64,000 nucleotides of DNA from Pseudomonas cavernicola (GTDB taxonomy: Bacteria > Pseudomonadota > Gammaproteobacteria > Pseudomonadales > Pseudomonadaceae). Below, piece after piece: positions 24,383 to 33,357 of this stretch (its first letter is position 1; each line of letters starts with the position of its first letter). The notes beneath the pieces were generated by a model, which was given only the letters and a program-made list of their open reading frames with translations, was not told the DNA's origin and ran no database searches. Made by a program: the position numbers and the translations under genes. The stretch lies in assembly GCF_003596405.1 (NCBI RefSeq), contig NZ_QYUR01000002.1, positions 946,501-1,010,500 on the forward strand, in the 5' to 3' direction.

Positions 24383-26337
24383 AACCTGTCGGCGTCTGGC
24401 TGCTGGCTGCGGCGTTACTGCTGGGCGGCACCAGCACTCAGGCTGACCTGCGCCTGGTGCTACACGACGCAGGGCTGAGCAACAGTGAACGGCAAGCCAG
24501 CCAGGCCTTGCTCGATGAGGCGCATAGCGCCTTGCCGCCACGCGTAATCGAACAACTGGATCGGCGCGTCGAAGTCAGCTGGAGCAGCGATTTACCAGCC
24601 AATGCCTATGGCCGCGCCATCCGCGCTGACGCCCTGCTGCTGAATGCCAAGCTGCTGCCAGCCCTGGCCGATGGCTCCGCCGCCAGCAAAAAAACCAACC
24701 GTCCCCACGGCACCCTGCGGCGTGAATTGTTGGCCACCGTGCTGCATGAACTGACCCACCTCTACGATCGCGCCCGGCTGTGGCCGGCGGCCGAAAAAAC
24801 CCTGCTACAACGCTGCCGGCAGCAGGCCTCCAGCCTCGGCAAAGTCGGCCTGCCGGATAACTGCCGCGGCCAGACGCAACGCCTCTACACCCTCAGCGAT
24901 GCTCCGCGCCTGCTCGACCTGGCCGGCTGGGCGCAATACGTTGGCCGGCGCGGCGAACGCGAGCAGAGCAATCGCCAAGTCGCACGCAGCCCAGACAGCT
25001 ACGAGCTGAGCAATCCGCGCGAGTTCGTCGCGGTGAACATGGAGTACTTCCTCCTCGACCCCGCCTACGCTTGTCGGCGGCCGGCGCTGTATCGCTATTT
25101 TCGTGCGCACTTCGGCTGGGCACCGAGCACAGCGCAGCCCTGCGCCCCTGCCTATGCCTACCTGAACGCCGGCCGTGATTTCGCCCGCCAGCCGCTCGGC
25201 AAGCTCGACCCGGAACGCGTCTACGCAGTCGACTACCTGCTGGCCGAAGCCAATGATCAGTGGGCCAGCCGCTGGGGCCACAGCATGTTGCGGCTGATCA
25301 TCTGCGCGCCGAGCCGCCCGCGTGGGCCGGACTGTCGGCTGGATCTGGATCAGCACCTGGTGCTGTCCTACCGCGCCTTCGTCGGCGACGTGCAACTGTC
25401 CAGTTGGGACGGTCTGACCGGCGCCTATCCTTCGCGGCTGTTCGTCCTGCCACTCAGCCAGGTCATCGAGGAGTACACCAAAGTCGAGCTTCGCGGCCTC
25501 GCTTCAGTGCCACTGAAACTCTCGCGACAAGAGTTGGAAGCGCTGGTCGAACATGCCGCCGAGCAACACTGGAGCTACGACGGCAACTACTATTTCGTGT
25601 CGAATAACTGCGCCGTGGAAACCCTCAAGTTACTGCGCAGCGGCAGTGCACGGGCGGAGCTGAACAGCCTCGACAGCATCTTGCCCAACGGCCTGCTGGA
25701 CATGCTTGAAGGCCGTGGCCTGGCCGACCGCAGCGTACTGAACGACCCCAAAGAAGCGCTGCGCCTGGGCTATCGCTTCGACTCCTTCCGCGACCGTTAT
25801 CAGGCCATGTTCGTGGTGCTCAAGGAGCACCTGCCAATTCCTCAGGAACGGGTCGATGACTGGCTGGCCTTGACCGCCAGCGAACGCCGGCCCTGGTTCG
25901 CCCAAGCGGACCTGCGCACCAGCGCCGCCTTGTTATTGCTGGAGCAGGCGGCCCAGCGTCGGCAGTTGCTGCTGGCCCAGGATGAACTCAAGCGCCGCTA
26001 CCTGAGCGGCCGCGAACAGCGCGATGGCAGCGTCGACAAGGCCGGTGGCACCCTGGAAAAGATCCTCGCCAGCAGCGGCTTCCTCAGCCGCCCGGCAGAG
26101 CTGCTGGAGGGCGGTTACGGTCTGCCGCAATCCGCCGAATGGCAGCACCTTGAACAGGAAAGCAGCAGTCGCCAGCAGCAGCTACGGCAACTGAGCGACG
26201 ACCTCAATCAGGAAGTCCGCGCCCTCTTGGAACCCACCCGCCTGGCCGAACTGGAGGCCGGCGAAGCCAACCTGAAACAGCTCGGCGAACACTTGCGCGC
26301 ACTGCACAAGGCCTCAGGCGGGCTGGTGCTGCCGTAG
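24379..26337 (+). CDS. Exported HEXXH-domain plus DUF4105 (Lnb-like) protein
   Basis: A 652-residue exported protein with a signal peptide ending near STQAD (residue 22). The first domain contains H123-E-L-T-H127 and, about 90 residues later, NPREFVAVNMEYF (E215 or E222), the layout of a gluzincin-type zinc protease. The second domain matches DUF4105: WGHSMLRL (H301) and VSNNCAVETL (C411) would form the thiol catalytic pair seen in this papain-like superfamily, to which the lipoprotein N-acyltransferase Lnb belongs. A C-terminal helical, Gln/Leu-rich tail follows. Start is GTG at 24379, coupled to the DUF2388 gene. A periplasmic role on lipoproteins or peptides is plausible but not shown. Confidence 0.75.
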   Translation: MKPVGVWLLAAALLLGGTSTQADLRLVLHDAGLSNSERQASQALLDEAHSALPPRVIEQLDRRVEVSWSSDLPANAYGRAIRADALLLNAKLLPALADGSAASKKTNRPHGTLRRELLATVLHELTHLYDRARLWPAAEKTLLQRCRQQASSLGKVGLPDNCRGQTQRLYTLSDAPRLLDLAGWAQYVGRRGEREQSNRQVARSPDSYELSNPREFVAVNMEYFLLDPAYACRRPALYRYFRAHFGWAPSTAQPCAPAYAYLNAGRDFARQPLGKLDPERVYAVDYLLAEANDQWASRWGHSMLRLIICAPSRPRGPDCRLDLDQHLVLSYRAFVGDVQLSSWDGLTGAYPSRLFVLPLSQVIEEYTKVELRGLASVPLKLSRQELEALVEHAAEQHWSYDGNYYFVSNNCAVETLKLLRSGSARAELNSLDSILPNGLLDMLEGRGLADRSVLNDPKEALRLGYRFDSFRDRYQAMFVVLKEHLPIPQERVDDWLALTASERRPWFAQADLRTSAALLLLEQAAQRRQLLLAQDELKRRYLSGREQRDGSVDKAGGTLEKILASSGFLSRPAELLEGGYGLPQSAEWQHLEQESSSRQQQLRQLSDDLNQEVRALLEPTRLAELEAGEANLKQLGEHLRALHKASGGLVLP

Positions 26338-26410
26338 GCCTGAACGTAGCGATCTGATCCTCGTCATTCCCGCGTCGGGGGAATCCAGCATCTATTGCAG
26401 ACCCGTACCT

Positions 26411-26476
26411 GTAGGAGCGAGCTCTGCTCGCGATCGGGCATGGCAGAAAAGCATCGCGAGCAGAGCTCGCTCCTAC
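26411..26476. repeat. REP pair, GTAGGAGCGAG class
   Basis: GTAGGAGCGAGCTCTGCTCG and CGAGCAGAGCTCGCTCCTAC are perfect inverted arms around a 26-base middle. This is the best-preserved REP pair in the window. Confidence 0.8.
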
Positions 26477-26527
26477 AAGGCAAAAAACGGCTCTGCCCAG
26501 CCTACGTCCTGCGGCTGGCCCCGCGTC

Positions 26528-26932
26528 CTACGAAATCTGCTCCTCATCTTCCTCCGGCAACTGCGGGTCCAGCGATAACCAGGGCAGGCGGCTTTTCGTC
26601 CAGATATGCCGATCCGCCGGCGCCCGCTCCGGGTGGTCGAGGGTGGCGATGGTGATATCCAGGGTTTGCGCGCTCAGCGTGGTGAACAGCGTCAGATGGG
26701 CGCCGCAGTTCGGACAGAAGCTGCGCGTGCAGCTCGCCGAAGAGGCGTATTCGGCGGGCGTGCCGGCGGTCCACTGAAAGGCCTGCAGCGGCACCGTTAT
26801 CCAGGTAGTGACGATCCCGCCGGTAGTACGTCGGCAGATCGAACAATGGCAATGCGCGATATCTTCCAAGGGCGCGCGGAACTGGTAGCGCAAAGTACCG
26901 CAATGGCAGCCGCCGCTATACAGGTCGCTCAT
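26528..26932 (-). CDS. GFA/CENP-V family zinc protein
   Basis: A 134-residue protein of the glutathione-dependent formaldehyde-activating (GFA) fold. The zinc ligands are visible as C9 and C11 (GGCHCG), C28, C30 and C33 (HCHCSIC), and C73 and C76 (SFCPNCGAHL). Most family members outside methylotrophs have no proven activity, so only the fold is certain. GGAGG lies six bases before the ATG. It stands alone and diverges from the AEC transporter gene. Confidence 0.87.
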   Translation of the reverse strand: MSDLYSGGCHCGTLRYQFRAPLEDIAHCHCSICRRTTGGIVTTWITVPLQAFQWTAGTPAEYASSASCTRSFCPNCGAHLTLFTTLSAQTLDITIATLDHPERAPADRHIWTKSRLPWLSLDPQLPEEDEEQIS

Positions 26933-27032
26933 GACTCACCTCCGCGATAGAGCGCTTTAGCCTACTACTCATGTCGATCTTGCGCCGCCGCCCTCGGCTC
27001 ACCAAGATGTGCGCCTGCCACTGGGGGTGTAC

Positions 27033-27944
27033 GTGATCGATCTGTTGCTGGCCTTGTGGCCGTTGTTTGCTTTGATAGTCGGTGGTTATGCCTTGCGCCG
27101 TTGGGACTTCCCCGGCGATGCGTTCTGGCCCGCAGCCGAACGCCTGAACTACTTCATCCTGTTTCCCGCTCTGCTGTTCAGCAGCCTGGCCAGCGCACCG
27201 CTGGATAACCCGGCGCTGCCGCGATTGGCCATGGCCGTGATGTTTGGCCTGGGTCTGGCCTGGCTCGCGCTGTTGCTGGCCAAACGCCTGTGCGGCTGGC
27301 CAGCCGGGCGCTTTGGCGCGATCACTCAAGGCATCCTGCGCTTCAACACCTACCTCGGCCTGGCGGCAGTCGCCAGCCTGTTCGGCAAAGAGGGACTGAC
27401 CCTCGCCGCCTTGATGCTGGCGCTGATGGTGCCGACGGTGAATGTGATGTCGGTCTGGGCGCTGACCGCCGAACGCGGGGTCAGCCTGCGCTCGTTGCTG
27501 CTGCCGGTGCTGAAGAACCCGCTGATCTTCGCCTGCGTCGCCGGCGCGCTGGTCAACCTCAGCGGCCTCGGCTTGCCCGGCGGCACGGATCGGCTGCTCG
27601 GCCTGCTCGCCGCCGCCAGCCTACCGCTCGGTCTACTCTGCGTCGGTGCCGCGCTGCGCCCGCAAGAGCTGGCGGGCGAGGTCCCGACGCTGGCCTGGAA
27701 CTGCGCGCTGCGGTTGTTGGCGATGCCGCTGTTGGCTTTCGCGGCTGCCCGCATAGTTGGTCTGCCACCCATGGAAAGTGGCGTACTGGTGCTGTTCTTC
27801 GCCCTGCCCACCGCGCCCACCGCGTATGTGCTGACGCGCCAGCTCGGTGGTGACAGTCATCTCATGGCCGGCATCATCACCCTGCAGACGCTGCTGGCGG
27901 CCGGCAGCCTGCTGCTGGTTTTACTCATGCTGGGCGCTGCATAG
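27033..27944 (+). CDS. AEC (auxin efflux carrier) family transporter
   Basis: A roughly 303-residue inner-membrane protein with about ten hydrophobic segments in the AEC pattern: an opening LLLALWPLFALIVGGYALRR, a middle FNTYLGLAAVASLFG and the late LFFALPTAPTAYVLTRQLGGD that is diagnostic. Relatives export or import small organic acids or amino acids; the substrate here is unknown. I favour the GTG at 27033, which has GGGGG close upstream; an in-frame GTG at 27009 is possible. The gene stands alone. Confidence 0.8.
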   Translation: MIDLLLALWPLFALIVGGYALRRWDFPGDAFWPAAERLNYFILFPALLFSSLASAPLDNPALPRLAMAVMFGLGLAWLALLLAKRLCGWPAGRFGAITQGILRFNTYLGLAAVASLFGKEGLTLAALMLALMVPTVNVMSVWALTAERGVSLRSLLLPVLKNPLIFACVAGALVNLSGLGLPGGTDRLLGLLAAASLPLGLLCVGAALRPQELAGEVPTLAWNCALRLLAMPLLAFAAARIVGLPPMESGVLVLFFALPTAPTAYVLTRQLGGDSHLMAGIITLQTLLAAGSLLLVLLMLGAA

Positions 27945-27948
27945 GTAC

Positions 27949-28111
27949 GTAGGCTGGGTAGAGCCGCTTTTTGGCGAAACCCAGCTTGGCAACTGTGGCA
28001 TCGGTGTCGCTGGGTTTCATGAGGTGCATCCATGCACCTCGCCCTACAGGCAGCTAAAGCTGTGCAAAACGACTGTCCTGCCGTTTTGTCGCTTCGCTCT
28101 ACCCAGCCTAC
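27949..28111. repeat. GTAGGCTGGGTAGAGC inverted-repeat element, 163 bp
   Basis: The ends GTAGGCTGGGTAGAGC and GCTCTACCCAGCCTAC are perfect 16-bp inverted repeats; inside are CGAAACCCAGC and GCTGGGTTTC arms. A short 40-bp relative lies at 54374-54413. It is non-coding. Confidence 0.7.
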
Positions 28112-28144
28112 AGGCCACGATAGGCAAACGAATTAACCCTCGGC

Positions 28145-29044
28145 TTAAGCGGGTGGCTGATCTGTGCGCTCGGCGGCCTGCACGAGTAGCCAGTCGATCA
28201 GCTCGCGCAACTGCGGTGAGGGGTCGGGGCGCTCCGGATAGACCAGGTAATAGGCGGCGCCCGTGCGAACCTTGAGGTCGAAGGGGGTGACCAGCCGCCC
28301 TGCGCTGAGGTCCTCGCCGATCAACGCCCAATCGCCAATGGCGACGCCCGTTCCCTGCGAGGCGACCGACATGGCCAGGTCCAGCGTGTCGAAATGCTGC
28401 CCTTTGCTGATGTTGTTGACCTTGGTGCCGGCGACCTTCAGCCAGGTTTCCCAGTCGCGTTGATCGCGGGTCGGGTGCAACAGCATGTGCTGCTCCAGAT
28501 CGGCCAAGGTCTTGAGCGGTACGGGGCCCGCAATCAGTTGCTGCGAGCAGACCGGCGTGAGTTGTTCATCGAACAGGTGGTGGGCGACCACCGAGTTGCC
28601 GGGATGCGCACCATAGACCACGGCGGCGTCGAACTCCTCGCGGCGAAAATCGACCGCATGCTGCACGGTAGTGGTCAACTCGACCGGCACGTCCGGGCGC
28701 ACTGCCTGCCACTGCAACAGGCGCGGCAGCAACCAACGCATCACACACGTGGGGGCCTTGAGTTGCAGCGCTTCGCGTTTCGCCCCCACCTGCTCGACCG
28801 CCTCGTCGATCAGAGCGAACACCTGCTGGATTCGTGGAAACAGCTCGCGCCCCTGGGTCGTCAGGCTCAAGCCGCGCGCCTGCCGCTGGAACAGCGGATA
28901 ACCCAGATGACTCTCCAGACCGGCAATCTGCCGACTCACCGCCCCCTGGGTGATGTGCAGCAGATCGGCCGCCCGCGTGAAGTTGCAGCACTGGGCCGTG
29001 ATCAGAAAGGTATGCAGAGCAGGCAGAGGGGGAAGCCGTTTCAT
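28145..29044 (-). CDS. LysR-type transcriptional regulator beside aruI-like gene
   Basis: A 299-residue LysR-type protein. The N-terminal helix-turn-helix (residues 8-45, with CCNFTRAADLLHITQGAVSRQI) is followed by a GcvA-like effector domain: LKAPTCVMRWLLPRLLQW, a GVAIGDWALIGEDL loop and a C-terminal LVYPERPDPSPQLRELIDWL. It diverges from the decarboxylase gene across about 195 bp and probably controls it, possibly sensing a guanidino or amino acid. In P. aeruginosa the arginine transaminase genes are under a two-component system, so the local regulator would be a different solution; this is inference. Confidence 0.82.
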   Translation of the reverse strand: MKRLPPLPALHTFLITAQCCNFTRAADLLHITQGAVSRQIAGLESHLGYPLFQRQARGLSLTTQGRELFPRIQQVFALIDEAVEQVGAKREALQLKAPTCVMRWLLPRLLQWQAVRPDVPVELTTTVQHAVDFRREEFDAAVVYGAHPGNSVVAHHLFDEQLTPVCSQQLIAGPVPLKTLADLEQHMLLHPTRDQRDWETWLKVAGTKVNNISKGQHFDTLDLAMSVASQGTGVAIGDWALIGEDLSAGRLVTPFDLKVRTGAAYYLVYPERPDPSPQLRELIDWLLVQAAERTDQPPA

Positions 29045-29239
29045 GGGTGCTCAGGCATGAGGTGAGGACATGCCTAGTATGACAAATTTTGCGTTGTCAC
29101 AGCTGCTCGCCGGCAGTTCCAATTGCGCCTCCTCTGCGCTTCATCCCGCGCCTGCCAACTCGCTTCACGGTCTCTGCTACCAGCCTGCAGATACGCGGGG
29201 ATGCCGCACAACCTCACGATCAGAACAGGACCTATCAAG

Positions 29240-30880
29240 ATGTCGACATGCGGCGAAGTGTTGGTGCAATTACTCGAGCGCTATGGGGTCGAGCAGGTAT
29301 TCGGCATACCGGGCGTACACACCGTCGAGCTGTATCGCGGGCTCGCCCGGTCGACCATCAACCATGTCACGCCACGCCACGAGCAGGGTGCCGGTTTCAT
29401 GGCCGATGGCTATGCGCGTACCAGCGGCAAACCGGGGGTGTGCTTCATCATCACCGGCCCCGGCATGACCAATATCGCCACCGCCATGGCCCAGGCCTAT
29501 GCCGATTCGATCCCGATGCTGGTGATTTCCAGCGTGCAGGCGCGCAGCCAATTGGGCGGTGGGCGCGGCAAACTGCACGAGCTACCGTCGCAAAGTAACT
29601 TGGTCGCCGGCTTCTCCGCCTTCTCGCACACCCTGATGTCGGCGGCCGAGCTACCGGCCGTGCTGGCCCGCGCGTTTGCCGTGTTCCAGGCCGGTCGGCC
29701 GCGCCCGGTGCATATCGAGATTCCTCTCGACGTGCTGGTGGAAGAGGCCGACGCACTGCTCGCCAGCCAGCCTGTCAGCGTGGCGAAAGCCGGCGCCGGC
29801 CCTGCCGCTATTGCGCAAATGACCGGCTTGCTGGCCGCAGCCAAGCGCCCACTGATCCTTGCCGGTGGCGGCGCTGTCGATGCGGCGCCAGCGCTGACCC
29901 AACTGGCCGAGCTGCTGGATGCCCCGGTGGCCCTGACCATCAATGCCAAGGGCATGCTGCCTTCGCGCCACCCGCTGTTGATCGGCTCGACCCAATCCAC
30001 CGTGGCTACCCGCGAGCTGGTCAGTGAGGCCGACGTGGTAGTGGCCGTCGGCACCGAGTTGGCCGAGACCGACTATGACGTGACCTTCGCCGGCGGCTTC
30101 GAAATCCCCGGCGCGCTGCTGCGCATCGACATCGACCCGGACCAGACGGTTCGCAACTACCCGCCAAGCGTGGCGCTGGTATCCGACGCCGGTGCGGCGC
30201 TGGAAGCCTTACTGGCCGCCCTCACGGCGAAAACGCTGGCACCACGTTGCGCCGAGTGGGGCAGCACCCGCGCCGGCGCATTGCGGGAGGCGCTCGAGGC
30301 ATCCTGGGATAACGCCACGCGTGGGCAGACGTGCTTCCTGCAGACCGTGCTGGAGGTGCTGCCCGACGCCGTGCTGGTCGGCGATTCGACCCAGCCGGTC
30401 TACACCGGCAACCTGACCCTCAACCTGGAACAACCACGGCGCTGGTTCAACTCCTCGACGGGTTACGGAACCCTGGGTTACGCCTTGCCGGCGGCGATTG
30501 GTGCCTTGCTGGGCGACAACCGCGAGGCGTCGGCGCGGCGCCCGGTGGTCTGCCTGATTGGCGATGGCGGCCTGCAGTTCACCCTGGCGGAGCTGGCAAG
30601 TGCGGTGGAGGCGCGAACCCCAATCATCGTCCTGCTGTGGAATAACCAGGGCTATGAGGAGATCAAGAAGTACATGGTGAACCGCGCCATCGAGCCGGTT
30701 GGCGTGGACATCTACACCCCTGACTTCATCGGTGTGGCCAAGGCCCTGGGCTGCGCGGCGGAGCAGGTCCAGGGGGTCGATACCTTGCGCACGGCGCTGC
30801 GCAAGGCCAGCGACAGTCAACTGCCCACCCTGATCGAGATCGATCAGCAAAGCTGGATGAACGGGATGGCGCAATGCTGA
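29240..30880 (+). CDS. aruI: ThDP-dependent decarboxylase, probable 5-guanidino-2-oxopentanoate decarboxylase
   Basis: A 546-residue thiamine-diphosphate enzyme of the acetolactate synthase/decarboxylase fold. The catalytic Glu48 lies in PRHEQGAGFMADGYAR. The ThDP-Mg motif is GDGGLQFTLAELASAVEARTP then WNNQGY, and GYGTLGYALPAAIGA precedes it. Overall it resembles AruI, which decarboxylates 2-ketoarginine to 4-guanidinobutyraldehyde in the arginine transaminase route. I chose the ATG at 29240 (AGGA about ten bases upstream) over a start 117 bases earlier that would add a non-homologous leader. Its stop overlaps the start of a collapsed aldehyde dehydrogenase gene, fitting the next step of the pathway. 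No aruH is visible. Confidence 0.85.
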   Translation: MSTCGEVLVQLLERYGVEQVFGIPGVHTVELYRGLARSTINHVTPRHEQGAGFMADGYARTSGKPGVCFIITGPGMTNIATAMAQAYADSIPMLVISSVQARSQLGGGRGKLHELPSQSNLVAGFSAFSHTLMSAAELPAVLARAFAVFQAGRPRPVHIEIPLDVLVEEADALLASQPVSVAKAGAGPAAIAQMTGLLAAAKRPLILAGGGAVDAAPALTQLAELLDAPVALTINAKGMLPSRHPLLIGSTQSTVATRELVSEADVVVAVGTELAETDYDVTFAGGFEIPGALLRIDIDPDQTVRNYPPSVALVSDAGAALEALLAALTAKTLAPRCAEWGSTRAGALREALEASWDNATRGQTCFLQTVLEVLPDAVLVGDSTQPVYTGNLTLNLEQPRRWFNSSTGYGTLGYALPAAIGALLGDNREASARRPVVCLIGDGGLQFTLAELASAVEARTPIIVLLWNNQGYEEIKKYMVNRAIEPVGVDIYTPDFIGVAKALGCAAEQVQGVDTLRTALRKASDSQLPTLIEIDQQSWMNGMAQC

Positions 30881-31010
30881 ACACTCAACCGATCGTGAAC
30901 GAGACGCTCGCGGGCGTTCATCTCGACGGGCAATGGCTGGTCGGTCGTGAGCTGGGGCCATGGGGATGCCGGCCTTCCAGGAAATCAAACACGTCATCCG
31001 CGCCCTATAG
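30874..31010 (+). pseudogene. Collapsed aldehyde dehydrogenase gene
   Basis: The frame starts at an ATG overlapping the aruI stop and reads MLNTQPIVNETLAGVHLDGQ, a typical aldehyde dehydrogenase N-terminus. It then passes within a few codons to GRELGPWG and, after a one-base shift, MPAFQEIKHVIRAL and a stop at 31008. The latter is the C-terminus of aldehyde dehydrogenases. About 430 central residues, including the catalytic Cys and Glu, are missing. The intact gene would have oxidised the aldehyde made by the AruI-like enzyme. Confidence 0.75.
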
Positions 31011-31026
31011 CGGCGCGACCATGGTT

Positions 31027-31055
31027 AACGCATGCCTCCTTTCGAGGCATGCGTT
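31027..31055 (+). terminator. Strong hairpin after the aldehyde dehydrogenase remnant
   Basis: AACGCATGCCTC and GAGGCATGCGTT form a perfect 12-bp stem. No long T-run follows. It may be the retained terminator of the aruI operon. Confidence 0.5.
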
Positions 31056-31248
31056 ACACACATGGCTTCAATGACTAATTTTCGATTGTTGAGCATTTGG
31101 ACGCGCCGCAGGATGACCGCGTCGACCATGCCGCGCCTTCCCGTGTTGGGTTGCTACGGCCAGTTGAAAGATCTATTGCCGGGTGCGCATTCAGCCTGAG
31201 GCAAAGGGGCGACCACCCAAAGACTTACAAGAATAAAAGGAGTCAGAG

Positions 31249-32352
31249 ATGGGCGAGTACGATCTGAACAGAAGAAAATTCATCAAATCGGTGGGCGTCG
31301 CCTCGGTGGCCGCCGCCACCTTGTCCATGCCCTTTATCCGGGCTAGCGGCAGCGACATGAGGTTTCATGGCAAGACCCTGCGTCTGCTCACCTGGTCCGA
31401 CGACACCGGCCTGGCCGCGCTGCGCAATATCGCCGCCACCTTCGAAGCCAAAACCGGCGCCAAGGTCATCGCCGACCGCACCGGCAGCACCTCGGAGATG
31501 GTCGCCAAACTCAAGGCCGGCGGTGATCGCCCGCAGTACGACATCATCACCCTCGCCGGGGTCGGCGCGGAAGGCCTGGCCAGCGCCGGTCTGCTGGAAA
31601 AGCCCGACCTCAACCGCATCCCCAACCTCAAAGATGTGCCGGCGCAATACCAAACCGGCGCCAACGGCCATGGCATCGGCTATCTGCTCTGGTGCAACAG
31701 CCTGGTCTATAGCACCCGCACCGTGAAAGAAGTGCCGGATAGCTACGCGGCGCTGTGGGACAAGGACTTCGCCAGCAACCTGTTCCTGCCGCCACCGAAC
31801 TGGACCGAGGCCATGGACCTGATCATCATCGCCGCCAAGCTGGCCGGTGGCGACGAGCACAACATCGAGCCGGGCTTCAAGAAGCTCGAAGAGCTCAAGG
31901 ATCGGGTCATTACCCTGGGTGAAAACCCCAACCAGATCGCTGAGCTGTTCCGCACCGGCTCGCTGGATTTGGGCGGTCTCTATGCGCCGGCGTTCTTCCC
32001 GAAACAGATCCGCGACCCCGCTTACGGTCTGGGCGCCACCTTCGGCATGAAGGAAGGTTTCTACACCGACCTGATGCTCTCGGTAATGCCGAAGAATCGC
32101 CCCGGCGACACCGATCTGGCCTATGCCTTCATCGACCATTCGCTCGACCCGCTGGTGCAGGGCAAGATGGCCGAGGACATCTACAACGGTCCGGTCAACG
32201 CCAAGGCGATCATCTCGGCAGAAGCGCGCAAGAGCCCGTATATCCTCACGCCGGAGCAGATTGCAGAGAAGGCGATCATGCACGATAACGCCTTCCTCGC
32301 CACCGTTCACGACCAGTGGATTCGCCGCTACACGGAAATCTTCTCTTCCTGA
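31249..32352 (+). CDS. ABC transporter substrate-binding protein, spermidine/putrescine (PotD) type
   Basis: A 367-residue periplasmic binding protein of the PotD class. The N-terminus contains NRRKFIKSVGVASVAAATL, a twin-arginine signal (RRxFIK) with hydrophobic stretch, so export may be by Tat. The mature part starts LRLLTWSDDTGLAALRNIAATFEAKTGAK and has the usual two-lobe pattern ending with HDQWIRRYTEIF. AAGGAG precedes the ATG. It is the first gene of a four-gene importer. Position next to the AruI-like gene suggests guanidino compounds or polyamines as substrate, but opines or other cations are also possible. Confidence 0.85.
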   Translation: MGEYDLNRRKFIKSVGVASVAAATLSMPFIRASGSDMRFHGKTLRLLTWSDDTGLAALRNIAATFEAKTGAKVIADRTGSTSEMVAKLKAGGDRPQYDIITLAGVGAEGLASAGLLEKPDLNRIPNLKDVPAQYQTGANGHGIGYLLWCNSLVYSTRTVKEVPDSYAALWDKDFASNLFLPPPNWTEAMDLIIIAAKLAGGDEHNIEPGFKKLEELKDRVITLGENPNQIAELFRTGSLDLGGLYAPAFFPKQIRDPAYGLGATFGMKEGFYTDLMLSVMPKNRPGDTDLAYAFIDHSLDPLVQGKMAEDIYNGPVNAKAIISAEARKSPYILTPEQIAEKAIMHDNAFLATVHDQWIRRYTEIFSS

Positions 32353-32448
32353 TGCAAGCACGGCACCTGCCGTGAATCACATCGCGCAGGTGGCCCCTGA
32401 CCGCCTGCGCGATGCACGGCAATCCTCTGTTCTAACGAGATAACCGAA

Positions 32449-33357
32449 ATGGAACACTCAACTCTGACCCGCCAGGTCGGCGTGGCGCCCCCGCGCCTGC
32501 CCAAGGCGATTTCCCCGACGGCGCGGGCCTGGCTTTTCCTCTCGCCGTCGATGCTTTTTCTCGCCGTACTGATTACCGCCAGCCTGCTGGTGCTGCGCAT
32601 GAGTGTTGGCACCAAGGGCGCGGAATGGACTGGCTTCAGCCTCGCCAGCTACTCGCAGTTGACCGAACCCTACTACCTGAAATCGCTGCTGCTGACCTTG
32701 CGCTTGGCCCTCGTCAGTGCACTGATCGCGGTGCTGCTGGCGATCCCGGTCGGCTACAGCATGTCGCGCTTGCAGTCGCCACTGTTGCGCCGCGTGTTCC
32801 TCGCCGCCGTGCTGTTGCCGTTGCTGGTCAACTTGCTGCTGCAAAGCTACGGCTGGCTGGTGATCCTCGGCCCGGCCGGGATGCTCAACCAGGCGCTCAT
32901 GGGCCTGGGCATCATCGATCGGCCGGTGATGATGCTCTACAACCAGACTGGCGTGCTGATGGGCCTGGTGCAGACCGCCTTCCCATTGGCGGTCCTGCCT
33001 ATCGCCAGCGCCATGCGCGGCGTTTCGCGCAGCTACGAGGAAGCCGCCGCCACCCTGGGCGCCAGCCGTTTCCAGGTCTTCCGCCAAGTGGTGCTGCCGA
33101 TGAGCCTGCCGGGCATCATCACCGGCGCCACGCTGGTCTTCGCCTACAACGCCAGTAGCTTCGTGGTACCGCTGCTGCTCGGCGGCCGCCGGGTGCCGAT
33201 GCTGGCGGTGATGGTGCACGACCAGATCGCCCCGCTGATGAACTGGCCCGCTGCCTCCGCCGCCGGGGTCGTGCTGATCGTGACCACGCTGGCGATCATG
33301 ACCCTCTCTGAATTCGTGACCGGCCGTCGCCGGCGCATCCTGGAGGCTTCGCAATGA
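32449..33357 (+). CDS. ABC transporter permease, PotB type
   Basis: A 302-residue inner-membrane permease with six hydrophobic segments. It has the binding-protein-dependent transport loop EEAAATLGASRFQVFRQVVLP (about residues 196-216, EAA motif), which contacts the ATPase. The stop overlaps the next gene start (ATGA at 33354-33357), as usual for paired permeases. It follows the binding-protein gene by 96 bp. Confidence 0.87.
   Translation: MEHSTLTRQVGVAPPRLPKAISPTARAWLFLSPSMLFLAVLITASLLVLRMSVGTKGAEWTGFSLASYSQLTEPYYLKSLLLTLRLALVSALIAVLLAIPVGYSMSRLQSPLLRRVFLAAVLLPLLVNLLLQSYGWLVILGPAGMLNQALMGLGIIDRPVMMLYNQTGVLMGLVQTAFPLAVLPIASAMRGVSRSYEEAAATLGASRFQVFRQVVLPMSLPGIITGATLVFAYNASSFVVPLLLGGRRVPMLAVMVHDQIAPLMNWPAASAAGVVLIVTTLAIMTLSEFVTGRRRRILEASQ

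Noticed and set aside
32458..33354. Minus-strand ORF of 298 residues opposite the PotB-type permease
   Set aside because: Mostly His, Gln and Arg; an antisense reflection of hydrophobic membrane codons.
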